From positions 5,456,001 through 5,520,000 of the forward strand of contig NZ_CP080377.1 of NCBI RefSeq assembly GCF_019443505.1: DNA of 64,000 nt, in the 5' to 3' direction. The stretch's first letter is position 1. Each line of letters opens with the position of its first letter. Made by a program: the position numbers and the translations under genes. The stretch comes from Janthinobacterium sp. PAMC25594. GTDB lineage: Bacteria > Pseudomonadota > Gammaproteobacteria > Burkholderiales > Burkholderiaceae_D. Below the pieces are notes generated by a model. It did not search any database. It had not been told where the DNA came from and saw nothing but the letters and a program-made list of their open reading frames with translations. This document shows, piece after piece, positions 1 through 10,262 of this stretch.

Positions 1-1031
1 AGAGTTTCCAGAAGCTGGCCGAAGTGTCGGGCGTGTCGGGCACGGGCACGCCCGGTGCCAAGGTGGCGGGCGCGCAAGTGGCGTCGCGGCTGCAGGCGCA
101 GAACGCCACAGTCGCGGCAGGCAAGGGCGCAGCTACTGCCACTGCGGCCGCGCCGGCGTCAAGCAATGCCACCGTCTCGCAGCACATGGGCTTGACGGCC
201 TGGACCTTTGGCGAATTGCCGGAGCTGCTCGAAATCGTGCAGGGCAAGCTGACCCTGATCGGCTTCCCCGCGCTGGTCGACAAGGGTACGCATTGCGACC
301 TGGAAGTGTTTGACGACCCGACCGTGGCCGCGCGCACGCACAAGATCGGTTTGCGCCGCTTGTTCGCGCTGCAAATGAAGGAGCAGATCAAGTACGTCGA
401 GAAAAGCATCCCTGGCCTGCAACAGATGGGCATGCAATTCATGGCCCTCGGTTCGCAGGAAGAGTTGCGCGAGCAAATCATCAACAAGGCGCTCGACATC
501 GCTTGCCTGCAAGATCCGCTGCCGCTGGACGCCGCCTCGTTTGCCAAGCGCCAGGCGGAAGGCAAGTCGCGCCTGGTGCTCTTGGTGAATGAAATCGCCC
601 GCCTGCTGTCGCAAGTACTGACGGAATTCCACGGCTTGCCCAAGCGGCTACAAAATATTCCCGCAGCGGCGGCCACCGATATCCAGTCGCAGTTGCAGGG
701 CCTCGTGCATAAACGCTTCCTGACGGAAAACGAGTACACGCAGCTGGCGCACTTCCCCCGTTATTTGAAGGCGATCAATGTGCGCCTGGAAAAACTGCGC
801 GCCGACCCCGCGCGCGATACCAAGTTGATGGCCGAATGGCAGTCAGCGGCTACACCCTACCTGCGCCAGGCCAAGGACCGCCAGGCCGGCAAGAACACGG
901 ACCCGAAACTGGTCGAGTTCCGCTGGATGCTGGAAGAGCTGCGCGTGTCCCTGTTTGCGCAGGAACTCAGGACGCCGATGCCTGTTTCTGCCAAGCGCTT
1001 GCAGAAGGTATGGGAATCGATGCAGCGGTAG
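1..1031 (+). CDS. hrpA: ATP-dependent RNA helicase HrpA, 3' part
   Basis: The reading frame is open from the first bases of the window to a TAG at 1029-1031, so this is the C-terminal part of a longer gene. The end matches the C-terminal DUF3418-type region of HrpA DEAH-box helicases, including segments such as LPKRLQNIP, HFPRYLKAI and the terminal FRWMLEELRVSLFAQEL. HrpA is a cytoplasmic RNA helicase that acts on stalled translating ribosomes and on mRNA processing (family knowledge). The helicase core lies upstream of the window. The C-terminus seems complete although an IS110 transposase gene begins only 15 bp after the stop, in the opposite orientation. Confidence 0.9.
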   Translation, partial: SFQKLAEVSGVSGTGTPGAKVAGAQVASRLQAQNATVAAGKGAATATAAAPASSNATVSQHMGLTAWTFGELPELLEIVQGKLTLIGFPALVDKGTHCDLEVFDDPTVAARTHKIGLRRLFALQMKEQIKYVEKSIPGLQQMGMQFMALGSQEELREQIINKALDIACLQDPLPLDAASFAKRQAEGKSRLVLLVNEIARLLSQVLTEFHGLPKRLQNIPAAAATDIQSQLQGLVHKRFLTENEYTQLAHFPRYLKAINVRLEKLRADPARDTKLMAEWQSAATPYLRQAKDRQAGKNTDPKLVEFRWMLEELRVSLFAQELRTPMPVSAKRLQKVWESMQR

Positions 1032-1046
1032 ATACTGTTATCCCCG

Positions 1047-2230
<1,184 letters not shown>

Positions 2231-2243
2231 GGAATAATACAAG

Positions 2244-2450
2244 GTCGGATTAGCGGGGCGAAGCCACGCGTAATCCGACGCCATCGTTGGCGCGACCGAT
2301 GGTGCTGTGTTAGTGGTGTCAGCCGGGTTAACGGTTTGGCGGTTTGGTGGTGTTAACCGTGCCGCTGGTGGTGTCGGATTACGCGGCTGCGCCGCTAATC
2401 CGACCTACCCGACCTACCCTACCTACCCGACCCAGGTTCTACCTACTCAT
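2244..2450. repeat. REP-like palindrome pair plus CTACC-rich tract
   Basis: Two imperfect palindromes share the arms GTCGGATTA and TAATCCGAC: one at 2244-2279 and one at 2373-2404. Between them are a CCATCG/CGATGG hairpin (2281-2302) and a GGTTAAC/GTTAACC inverted repeat (2326-2358). The second palindrome runs into a short degenerate tandem tract of GACCTACCC-like units up to about 2450, which overlaps the 3' end of the next gene. The look is that of REP/BIME-type intergenic repeats. No gene is seen in the stretch. Confidence 0.6.
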
Positions 2451-3006
2451 CATCGCTGAGCGATGAGCGCGAGCCGCCCTGGTTGCTGCCCGTGCCGGCG
2501 CGGCTGCCGCTCATGGAGGTGCCGGACATGCTGCCTTCGCTGTCTGATTGCACGCTGGCGCCGCCGCGCAGGTCGCTGCCCGATGGCATGCGGCTGCCCC
2601 CCATGCTGCCATAGCGCGTGCCGCTGCCATAGAACGCTTCCATCTGCTGGTTCCAGGCGTCGCTGCCCATGTCGGGCCAGTTGTTCTTGTCGAAACCGGG
2701 TGCGTCTTTCAGCTGGTTTTTTTCCACGTTCAGCAGGAAGCGCTTGTTGACGGGGTCCAGGGTTAGGCGTTCCCAGGGCACGGCAAACAGCTTGTCGCCC
2801 ATGCCCAGGATGCCGCCGAAGGACAGCACGGCATAGGCGATTTGCCCCGTGCGCATGTCGAGCATGATTTCCTTGATGTCGCCCAGTTCCTCGTCGTTGT
2901 GATTGTAGACATCGTCGCCGAGCAGGGTGTCGGCCCCCATCAGGGCCGGCCCCGGGCCGTCGTGGTTGCGGTACATGCCCAGGATGTCGCGGTCCAGATA
3001 GCTCAT
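2443..3006 (-). CDS. PRC-barrel domain protein with Ser/Gly-rich tail
   Basis: The 187-residue protein has a PRC-barrel-like core (about residues 20-90: GADTLLGDDVYNHNDEELGDI, then KLFAVPWERLTLD). It is followed by a conserved NNWPDM segment and a low-complexity tail rich in Ser, Gly and Met from about residue 130. PRC-barrels are small beta-barrel modules in ribosome-maturation, photosynthetic and stress-related proteins; the role here is unknown. There is no signal peptide. The ATG at 3006 follows a GAGGAG site. A shorter paralogue without the tail lies at 45066-45473 on the same strand. Confidence 0.85.
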   Translation of the reverse strand: MSYLDRDILGMYRNHDGPGPALMGADTLLGDDVYNHNDEELGDIKEIMLDMRTGQIAYAVLSFGGILGMGDKLFAVPWERLTLDPVNKRFLLNVEKNQLKDAPGFDKNNWPDMGSDAWNQQMEAFYGSGTRYGSMGGSRMPSGSDLRGGASVQSDSEGSMSGTSMSGSRAGTGSNQGGSRSSLSDDE

Positions 3007-3245
3007 GGTGTTTTCTCCTCTGGTGAAATGCTGATCGAACACCTAGCGTAAGCATACGCCCAAGGTCACGCTTGATCTGCCTCAATGGTGCCGGGGGCAC
3101 TTTTATCGGTGCGCAAACGAACGGTGTTGTCAGCCAATTGCGGTACTCTATGCGTTCTACGGAGGAGGCCGCACATGCTGACGATGCAACGATGCAGAGG
3201 GATGAACTTGCGGTACGCTCCACCACGACACGCGCGCCGCTCGCC

Positions 3246-4433
3246 ATGGTGAAGCCCGCCACCAAATGGCTGCGTGGGCTATTGCGCGCCGGTAAGGCGC
3301 AGCAGCGCACGGCGACCAAACTGGCCAAGGTGCTGTTCGGGCCCGTGCCCGCCAAGCCCAGGGTCCGCAAGGCCGTGGCCAAGACCGCGAAGGCGAGTCC
3401 CAAGCCGCGCGCCAGGCCCGCCAGCGATGCCGTGCCCGCGCTGGCGCCGTTTGCCACGCCCCTGTCTCCCCCGCGCGTGCGCAAGCGAACGGCGCCCCCG
3501 CCGGGCAAGTGGCTGGCCGCCCACTATGCGCCGTTGCCGGAACTGGGGCAGTTGCCGGGCCGGCGCCTGCCGTATTTCCTGTACCTGCCCGAGAAGGCGC
3601 CGAGCGCCGCCATGCGCAGCCGGGGCCGGCCGCTGCTGGTGATGCTGCACGGCTGCGAGCAGAGCGCCACGCAGTTTGCCGAAGGTACGCGCATGAACCG
3701 CCTGGCCGAACGCAAGGGCTATGCCGTGCTGTATCCGCAGCAATCGTTGCGTTCGCATGCGCGTCGCTGCTGGAAGTGGTACGACAAGCTGACGCAGGAG
3801 GGCGGCGGCGACGTGCGCCTGATCGTCGGCGCCATCGAGCAGGTGGCGGCCCGCTATGCGATCGACCGCGCGCGCATCTATATCTGCGGCATTTCCGCCG
3901 GCGCCGGCATGGCGCATATCGTGGCCCTGAACCATCCCCATCTGTTTGCCGCGCTGGGCCTGCACTCGGGGCCCGTGTTTGGCGCCGGGCATAACCTGAT
4001 CGGCGCGCTGGGCGTGATGCAGCATGGCGCTGCCGCCCGTGCCGACGCGGCCATCGATGAAGTGCTGGCGCGCCAGCCCGCGTTTCCCCGCCTGCCGACC
4101 ATCCTGTTGCAAGGGCTGGCCGACAAGGTGGTGCGGCCCATCAACCAGACGCAGCTGGTGCGCCAGAGCGTGCGCGTGAACCGCATGCCAGCCGATACGC
4201 TGGTGACGGTGCAGCGTCTGCCGGGCGGGGCGGCGGGCGGGCGCAATCCGGCCCATGCGTATGCGCTGCACGATTATCAGGTGGGCCAGGAGGTGCTGCT
4301 GCGCGTGGCGCAGGTCGAGCACCTTGAACACGCGTGGAGCGGCGGTGACGCCAGCCTGCCGTTCAACGACAAGGCCAAGCCCGACGCCAGCAAGATGCTG
4401 CTCGATTTCTTCGCCAGTCACCGCCGCCGCTAA
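3246..4433 (+). CDS. PHB depolymerase-family esterase
   Basis: The product (395 residues from the ATG at 3246) matches the esterase/PHB depolymerase family, an alpha/beta hydrolase group acting on polyhydroxyalkanoate or similar esters. The core contains VMLHGCEQSATQFAEGTRMN (the usual oxyanion and lid region), the nucleophile motif GISAG with S217, the acid D293 in GLADKVV, and H362 in EHAWSGG. The N-terminal 110 residues are Lys/Arg/Pro/Ala-rich and may bind granules or nucleic acid rather than act as a secretion signal. Upstream in-frame ATGs at 3150 and 3192 and a TTG at 3072 have no better ribosome-binding site, so the start is uncertain. Confidence 0.82.
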   Translation: MVKPATKWLRGLLRAGKAQQRTATKLAKVLFGPVPAKPRVRKAVAKTAKASPKPRARPASDAVPALAPFATPLSPPRVRKRTAPPPGKWLAAHYAPLPELGQLPGRRLPYFLYLPEKAPSAAMRSRGRPLLVMLHGCEQSATQFAEGTRMNRLAERKGYAVLYPQQSLRSHARRCWKWYDKLTQEGGGDVRLIVGAIEQVAARYAIDRARIYICGISAGAGMAHIVALNHPHLFAALGLHSGPVFGAGHNLIGALGVMQHGAAARADAAIDEVLARQPAFPRLPTILLQGLADKVVRPINQTQLVRQSVRVNRMPADTLVTVQRLPGGAAGGRNPAHAYALHDYQVGQEVLLRVAQVEHLEHAWSGGDASLPFNDKAKPDASKMLLDFFASHRRR

Positions 4434-4713
4434 GCCAGCCTGCCGCGCGCCGCAACGGCACGGCAGGCACTGGTACGCATGGCTCTTCTTTTTTTCCGCA
4501 TGGCGGCGCTCTTTTCAGCCCGGCGCCATTGCTGCAGCGCCGTGTATTTGGCGTAAGTGGTATTGTTGCGGTATTTAAAAATCACAAAATCAAGCGATAA
4601 AAACCCTAACTGGTATACAATTGGTACACGTTTCAGTGTGATCCGTATCCGCCGTTCCATGCCCCGACGGCAGATACGCACTGACGGCAGCCACCCACGT
4701 TACGGAACGCGCC

Positions 4714-5928
4714 ATGTCCATCAAGTCCAGGCAGTTGTTGTGGTTTTTTGCGTTTTTTCTCGTTTTTGAGTTGAATATCTATCTGTCGAACGACATGATC
4801 ATGCCGGCCATGCTGGGCATCGTCGACGAATTCAAGGCGGAGGCAAAATTCGTCCCCCTGTCCCTGAGCCTGTATCTGCTGGGCGGCAGTTCGCTGCAGA
4901 TTTTCCTCGGGCCCCTGGCCGACACGATCGGCAAGCGCAAGCTGGTGCTGACTGGTAATACCTTGTTCTTGCTGGCCACCTTGGCCGTGCCATTTGCCAA
5001 TTCCATCGAGCAATTTCTCGCCCTGCGCTTCATCCAGGGCATGGGCTGCTGCTTCATCTTCATCGGCTATGCCATGATCCATGAACTGTTCGACGACATG
5101 GCGGCCGTCAAGCTCAGCAGTATTCTGTCGAGCACCACCATCCTTGCGCCCCTGGCCGGTCCCATCCTCGGCAGCGCCATCATCAGCCGGCTGGACTGGC
5201 GCTACGTGTTTTTTCTCTCCGGCCTGCTGGCGCTGCTGTCTCTGCTTGGCCTGTTCAAGAGCATGCCGCGCACGGCGCCGACACAGCCGCGCCTGGATGG
5301 CCGCGCCATCGTGCGCAGCTATGCCGCCATTTTCAGCAACGGGCGCTTCATGTTCGGCATGTTCACGGCCGGGCTGGCCACCGTGCCCCTGACGGCCTGG
5401 ATCGGCTTTTCGCCCATCTTCGTGCTGCAGGAAATGGGCGCCTCCTACGCCACGTATATCGCGCTGCAATGCGTGATTTTGTCGGGCTTTGTGCTCAGCA
5501 GCATCGCCATCCAGCGCCTGCGCCAGGATTTTCCGCTCGTCCATCTGCTGCGCCTGGGCGGGCTGATCGCGGCGGGCGGCATGCTGGGCGCGGGCCTGGG
5601 CCGCCATCACGTCGATGTGTTTGCGGCCTGCATGTTTGTCTATTCCATCGGCTTCGGCCTGTTCAACGGCGCCTTGCTCCGCAGCGCGATTACGGCCAGC
5701 AAGGAGTCGATGACATTGACGACGGCCGCCATGAGCTTGCTGTATTGCATTTATCTGTCCGCCTGGCTGCAGCTGTACAACGTGCTGTGCCAGCGCTTCG
5801 GCTATGCGCTGGAAACGTATGCGCTGCTGAATATCCCCGTCATCGTGGTCATCGCCGCCTGCTTGCTGCTGTTTACGCGGGGCATGGCGGGACGCCGGGA
5901 AAGCGAGGTGCGGCTGGCCCGGCACTGA
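4714..5928 (+). CDS. MdfA-like MFS drug exporter
   Basis: This 404-residue protein has about 12 hydrophobic segments and reads like the MdfA branch of the DHA1 drug:proton antiporters. In the first helix E19 and D27 (FELNIYLSNDMIMP) correspond to the substrate/proton residues E26 and D34 of MdfA. FLGPLADTIGKRKL is the family motif A loop, and LRFIQGMGCCF carries the conserved Arg of helix 4. The predicted role is export of lipophilic cations or other drugs across the inner membrane. The preceding 280 bp (4434-4713) contain an AT-rich stretch around 4555-4630 that could hold a promoter, and no gene. Confidence 0.85.
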   Translation: MSIKSRQLLWFFAFFLVFELNIYLSNDMIMPAMLGIVDEFKAEAKFVPLSLSLYLLGGSSLQIFLGPLADTIGKRKLVLTGNTLFLLATLAVPFANSIEQFLALRFIQGMGCCFIFIGYAMIHELFDDMAAVKLSSILSSTTILAPLAGPILGSAIISRLDWRYVFFLSGLLALLSLLGLFKSMPRTAPTQPRLDGRAIVRSYAAIFSNGRFMFGMFTAGLATVPLTAWIGFSPIFVLQEMGASYATYIALQCVILSGFVLSSIAIQRLRQDFPLVHLLRLGGLIAAGGMLGAGLGRHHVDVFAACMFVYSIGFGLFNGALLRSAITASKESMTLTTAAMSLLYCIYLSAWLQLYNVLCQRFGYALETYALLNIPVIVVIAACLLLFTRGMAGRRESEVRLARH

Positions 5929-6011
5929 TGGCGCCACGCTGCGCATGTCCCCGCCCCTGTTTTACCTCCTGCGACGTTGATTGACACTTTCCTGTGGAAA
6001 ATGGTGCGCCC

Positions 6012-8045
6012 ATGAAAATAGATGACCTGGCCTCAAAACACGATCAAGCAAAGATTTTCAGCCTGGAATACGAATTCCGCATCCACCGGCTGAAACTCGA
6101 TTACATCACCCTGGCCGATGTCGGGCCGGCCGGCAGCGACCAGGAACAACTGGCCGCGCAGCACCAGGCGGGCGTCGCGGCCCTGCGCAGCTTTGTCGCC
6201 GGCAATTTTACGTATTTCAATGCGGCAAGCTGTTCCTCGCTCAGCTGCATCCCCACGCGCGCGCTGGGTGACGATGAGCGCTACCTGCACCGCATCTGGA
6301 TGGGCGGGCCGCTGCCGGCCATCGCCTGTGAAGCGATTCAGCAGTGGGGCGCGGCGCTGGACGAGGTGCGGCACAACGGCGGCGCGCCGTATGTCTCCAT
6401 CCTGTGGGTGTGGGATGTGCAGCAGCTGCGCAATGACGCGCGCTTCAGCCCCACGGGCGGCGCCGGGCGCTACACGATAGGCCGCTATGCCATCGGCGGC
6501 ACGACCTTGCACATCAACTCGCTGCGCGCGCTGGCGCTGGACTTTGCGCCGGCCCGCTTCGACATCCTCGATACCCTGCATGCGCAGCGCTACTTCGCCA
6601 CCTTGTCCGATTATTTCCGCATTCTCATCATGTGCGAATACGGCGGCATGTATATGGATGTCGATACGATTCCGCACAATCCCGCGACGATTTTCCTGAT
6701 GAAACCGGAAGTGCCCGACTACTTCCAGCGCAACGCTGATGACAGTGAAGCGCGCCGGCATGTCAGCTGGATGAATCTGTTTCTCGATGAAACGGGCATG
6801 CTGATTGCCAAGAAAAACGACGCGGCGCTGCGTGTGATCCAGCGCAATGTGAACCTCGCCTATGCGGGTATCGATGGGGAAATTCCCCATTCCTGCCCGC
6901 AATTCGAAGCGCAACTGTTCGGCCAGTTCTATGCCGAATGGAAGAAAAACCTGGGCGTGACCGTGCTCAGTCATGCCGAGTTCTACCAGCGCTATGGCGT
7001 GCTGTATGACGGCGCGCGCGAAGCGGTGGCGGGCGGCATCCGCAGCATGCGCTTGCTGGACGATATCATTACCGAGATGCACATCCCCTTGAGCGACGAA
7101 GAGCGGCGCGCGTATGCGCGCTGCGTGGCGCGGCTAGCCGACATCGGCTGGCAGCTCGACGATCCTTTGCGCCTGCCCGACATCGTCGACGTGTTCGACA
7201 TCGAGGAAGTGCCGCGCATGGCGTATGCGGCCCAGCTGCGGGCGGATATCGATCATTTTCACTATTACTCGGTGCTGTCGGACGACCCGCTATTGGACCG
7301 TGTGAATGACGTTTTTTGCCGCTACCTGCTGGCCCACCGTTCGCAGCATATTGCTGTCGGTAATTTCTGGCGTCCCACGGTGGGCCGCCACGGCAGCCGC
7401 ATGCCGGCCATCGGCGATGCGGCCCCGCCAGGTGACGAGGCGCAGGCGGGCTTGCTGTCGCATGCGCCGCTCAAGCTGGTGGCGGGCGAACTGCTGGACG
7501 ACGAGACGAAGAACCGCATGGCCAAATTGCTGTTTGCCACCAGCTACCTGGAATACTGTTCTTTTGGAAATAAACTCAATCTGCAGTTCGTCGAATTGCA
7601 GCGGCGGCAGAACATCGACCCGTATCTGGCGCACATCCACGGCCTGCATGACGAGGATGACCGCTTCATCGGCTTTTTCACGGCCGCGACGATGGACGAG
7701 TTCCAGGCCTGCGGCGCCGTGTCATATTACCGCGACGACATGAAGGCGCTCGACGATGCGTATGACGCCTTCGTGCTGGCGCATGCGCGCGCCGACGACT
7801 GTTTCGTCAGCAGCCTGGCCATCGACGAGAAATACCGGGGCCAGGGCTTGTTCAGGCAAATGTTCCATGAAATCCGCGACCTGGCCGGCCGCAAGGGCTG
7901 CGCGCGCATCAGCTTGACGGTATGGGAAAAGAGCGAAGCGCTGCAGGTGTATCTGCACAAGGGTTTTCGCAGCGTGGGCACGTTCGACTATGCCTACAGC
8001 CTGTTTTATGACCGGCTGCACTTCCTCGTGTACGAAGGGGATTAA
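6012..8045 (+). CDS. DXD glycosyltransferase-GNAT acetyltransferase fusion
   Basis: The product is 677 residues. The first half resembles sugar-binding DXD glycosyltransferases (GT32/TcdA-TcdB-like catalytic fold). HRIWMGGPLP is the usual first strand and nucleotide-sugar site, and YFRILIMCEYGGMYMDVDTIP contains the DXD pair D216/D218 that would hold a metal and UDP-sugar. The last 150 residues form a GNAT domain with the acetyl-CoA loop RGQGLF (609-614) and a YLHKGF segment. The middle region (about 350-500) is not recognised. There is no signal peptide. The ATG at 6012 is chosen; a GTG at 5994 is also possible. The substrate is unknown; options are secondary-metabolite tailoring, surface glycan or effector modification. 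Confidence 0.75.
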   Translation: MKIDDLASKHDQAKIFSLEYEFRIHRLKLDYITLADVGPAGSDQEQLAAQHQAGVAALRSFVAGNFTYFNAASCSSLSCIPTRALGDDERYLHRIWMGGPLPAIACEAIQQWGAALDEVRHNGGAPYVSILWVWDVQQLRNDARFSPTGGAGRYTIGRYAIGGTTLHINSLRALALDFAPARFDILDTLHAQRYFATLSDYFRILIMCEYGGMYMDVDTIPHNPATIFLMKPEVPDYFQRNADDSEARRHVSWMNLFLDETGMLIAKKNDAALRVIQRNVNLAYAGIDGEIPHSCPQFEAQLFGQFYAEWKKNLGVTVLSHAEFYQRYGVLYDGAREAVAGGIRSMRLLDDIITEMHIPLSDEERRAYARCVARLADIGWQLDDPLRLPDIVDVFDIEEVPRMAYAAQLRADIDHFHYYSVLSDDPLLDRVNDVFCRYLLAHRSQHIAVGNFWRPTVGRHGSRMPAIGDAAPPGDEAQAGLLSHAPLKLVAGELLDDETKNRMAKLLFATSYLEYCSFGNKLNLQFVELQRRQNIDPYLAHIHGLHDEDDRFIGFFTAATMDEFQACGAVSYYRDDMKALDDAYDAFVLAHARADDCFVSSLAIDEKYRGQGLFRQMFHEIRDLAGRKGCARISLTVWEKSEALQVYLHKGFRSVGTFDYAYSLFYDRLHFLVYEGD

Positions 8046-8046
8046 T

Positions 8047-8069
8047 GCGGCGGCCAGGGTGGCCGCCGC
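8047..8069. terminator. hairpin between convergent genes
   Basis: GCGGCGGCC (8047-8055) pairs with GGCCGCCGC (8061-8069) around a 5-nt loop, immediately after the stop of the glycosyltransferase and just before the end of the convergent antiporter gene. There is no T-run on either side, so termination would depend on the strong stem. Confidence 0.5.
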
Positions 8070-8079
8070 ACTGCAGTGA

Positions 8080-9345
8080 TTACAAAGCCAGGAAAGCCAG
8101 GGCCGCCACGGCCGTCGGCAGCAGGGCACCGGCCAGCAGGCCGACGGCGCCGATCGATTCATCCTTGAAACCGCGGCGCAGCAGGGATACGCCGGCCGGA
8201 TTCGGCGCATTGGCGATGACGGTCAGGCCGCCACCGGCCACGGCGCCAGCCACCAGCATGTATTTCGCTTCGTCCGTCATGCCGACGATCAGCGATCCGA
8301 GGTAAGTCAGGGCCGCATTGTCGGTGATCGCCGTCAAGCCCAGGGCGCCGAAGAACAGGGCCAGCGGTTTCAGGCTGGAGACGATGGGCTGCAGCCACCA
8401 TTGCTGCATGCCGCCCAAGACCACCAGGCCGCCGAGGAAGAAGCCGACCAATAAACCTTCCTTGAGGATCAGCGGGCTTTGATAACGCTCATACGCCTGC
8501 ACGAAGCCGAGGAAGAACAGGAACAGGCCGAAGAACAGCACGGGATGGTGCGCCAGGGCCACCACGCCGCCCAGCACGATCATGTGCACGACGCTGACGG
8601 CCAGCGGCACTTTCGGCGCTTCCACGTCACCGGCTTTCGGCTTGATGTCGGAGGTGTTGCTGTGCAGGTATTTACGCAGCAATATGCTCACGCCCGTGGC
8701 GTTGACCAGCACGGCGATGGCGGCTTTCCAGCCGAAATGGCTGGCCATGTAGGCGCTGTCCCAGTTCCACGTGGTGGCCACCATCAGCACGGGCGGCGCC
8801 GCGTACGAAGTCAGGGTGCCGCCGATGGAAACGTTGACGAACAGCACGCCCAGCGCGCCATATTTCAGCCATTCAGGAATGCCCGGGCGAAAGATTTGCG
8901 GCGCCAGCATCAGCGCGGCCAGCGTCATGGCGGCCGGTTCCGTGATCATCGAGCCCGTCAGGGGCACGAGTGCCAGTCCCAGCCAGACGAGGGCCAGTTC
9001 CGTGCGCAGCGGCATGACGCGCGCCACGCCCTTGAGCAGGCGCTGCACGGCGTCGAGCACGGGGCGCGAAGCGGCCACCACCATGACGACAAAGACGAAC
9101 AGCGGTTCCGTGTACTGGCGCGATTCGGCATACTCGATGGCCGCATCGCCGCCCGAGACAAAGGCCATGATGATGATCAAAATGAAAGCCCAGAAGCCGA
9201 ACACGACTTCCACTTCGCCCAGCAAGTGCAGCAGCCCCCCGTGGCGGGGATGGCGCTGCGCCAGGGTTTCAAACGATTTGGCGGCGAAGGTGTGGATGAG
9301 CGCAAGGCCGAAGACGATGGCGCTGATGAGTTGGATGGTGGTCAA
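8080..9345 (-). CDS. putative Na+/H+ antiporter (PF07399-type)
   Basis: This integral membrane protein of 421 residues has about 10-12 hydrophobic segments and matches the family called putative Na+/H+ antiporter. Recognisable parts are the N-terminal TIQLISAIVFGLALIHTF, the polar loop MITEPAAMTLAALMLAP, a mid-membrane GGTLTSYAAPPVLM and a C-terminal ITDNAALTYLG. These half-helix loops resemble the ion-transporter superfamily. Transport of sodium is a family-level guess and no experiment is implied. I chose the TTG at 9345 because AAGGAA lies 6 nt upstream and the N-terminus then matches relatives; the frame is open to an ATG at 9450. Confidence 0.75.
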   Translation of the reverse strand: MTTIQLISAIVFGLALIHTFAAKSFETLAQRHPRHGGLLHLLGEVEVVFGFWAFILIIIMAFVSGGDAAIEYAESRQYTEPLFVFVVMVVAASRPVLDAVQRLLKGVARVMPLRTELALVWLGLALVPLTGSMITEPAAMTLAALMLAPQIFRPGIPEWLKYGALGVLFVNVSIGGTLTSYAAPPVLMVATTWNWDSAYMASHFGWKAAIAVLVNATGVSILLRKYLHSNTSDIKPKAGDVEAPKVPLAVSVVHMIVLGGVVALAHHPVLFFGLFLFFLGFVQAYERYQSPLILKEGLLVGFFLGGLVVLGGMQQWWLQPIVSSLKPLALFFGALGLTAITDNAALTYLGSLIVGMTDEAKYMLVAGAVAGGGLTVIANAPNPAGVSLLRRGFKDESIGAVGLLAGALLPTAVAALAFLAL

Positions 9346-9514
9346 ATGCGTTTCCTTATGGACGGAGGGAGCCGACTGGTACGTTGCCAGGCGGTAAGGA
9401 GAGTGCTTATGGTACAGCAATCGATGCCAGAAACGGGGTTTTTCGGACATGGCGGAGCGGCCCCGGGCACGCTATCTGACAGATAAGCCTTGCCAAAAGC
9501 CGGACTGGATAGTA

Positions 9515-9530
9515 CTGTATATGCATACAG
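9515..9530 (+). promoter_or_regulatory. LexA box of imuA-imuB
   Basis: CTGTATATGCATACAG is a perfect CTGT-N8-ACAG LexA operator with a fully palindromic core. It lies 22 bp before the imuA start and within the intergenic region shared with the antiporter gene. It predicts SOS induction of imuAB after DNA damage. A second LexA box precedes dnaE2 at 33184-33199. Confidence 0.9.
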
Positions 9531-9551
9531 TATTCATCTTCATATTCAATT

Positions 9552-10262
9552 ATGCAACATTCCGAATTGATGGCCGCGCCGGAAGCCTTGCACCCGTCTT
9601 TATGGCGCGCATCGCAGCTGGGGCAGGGCGCCACGCGCTGCCTGGACACGGGCTTTGCCGCCCTGTCCGCGCAGCTGCCCGGCGGCGGCTGGCCCAGCGG
9701 CAGCCTCATCGATCTGCTGGTGCAGCAGCCGGGCAGCGGCGAATTGCGGCTGCTGGCGCCCGCGCTGGCGCAACTGCCGGGCTTGCCCATCGTGCTGCTG
9801 CAGCCGCCCCATCCGCCGCAGGCGCTGGCCCTGGCCGCGCAGGGGCTGGCGCCATCGCAATTGCTGTGGCTCAAAAGCGCGGGCAGCAAGGATGCCTTGT
9901 GGGCGGCGGAAAACATCTTGCGCAGCGGCAGTTGCGGCGCCTTGCTGTTCTGGCAGTCGCACGTGCGCGCCGACAGCCTGCGCCGCCTGCACCTGGCGGC
10001 GCAATCGGGCAACACCCTGTTCTGCATGCTGCGCCCCTTGCACGGTGCGCAGGATGCGTCGCCCGCGCCGCTGCGCCTGTCCGTGCGCCCGGCCGCCGGC
10101 GGCATCGAGATCGGCTTCATCAAGCGCCGGGGACCGCAGCGCGACGCGCCCCTGTTCCTGCCCCTGCAACCTCCTTCTTTACTGCTACGCCATGCGACTC
10201 TGGATCGGCCTGTGCCTGCCCCGGCTCCCGCTCGAAGTATTTTGCCCGCGCTGGTCGGCTGA
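9552..10262 (+). CDS. imuA: translesion synthesis-associated protein ImuA
   Basis: The 236-residue ImuA-type protein is a shortened RecA/SulA-like fold. Characteristic segments are LPGGGWPSGSLIDLL near residue 45, where the P-loop-like turn sits, and SGSCGALLFWQSHVRADSLRRLHLAA near residue 125. With ImuB and DnaE2 it forms the inducible mutasome that copies damaged DNA with errors (family knowledge). It sits directly behind a LexA box. The 3' end overlaps imuB by 71 bp. Confidence 0.88.
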   Translation: MQHSELMAAPEALHPSLWRASQLGQGATRCLDTGFAALSAQLPGGGWPSGSLIDLLVQQPGSGELRLLAPALAQLPGLPIVLLQPPHPPQALALAAQGLAPSQLLWLKSAGSKDALWAAENILRSGSCGALLFWQSHVRADSLRRLHLAAQSGNTLFCMLRPLHGAQDASPAPLRLSVRPAAGGIEIGFIKRRGPQRDAPLFLPLQPPSLLLRHATLDRPVPAPAPARSILPALVG

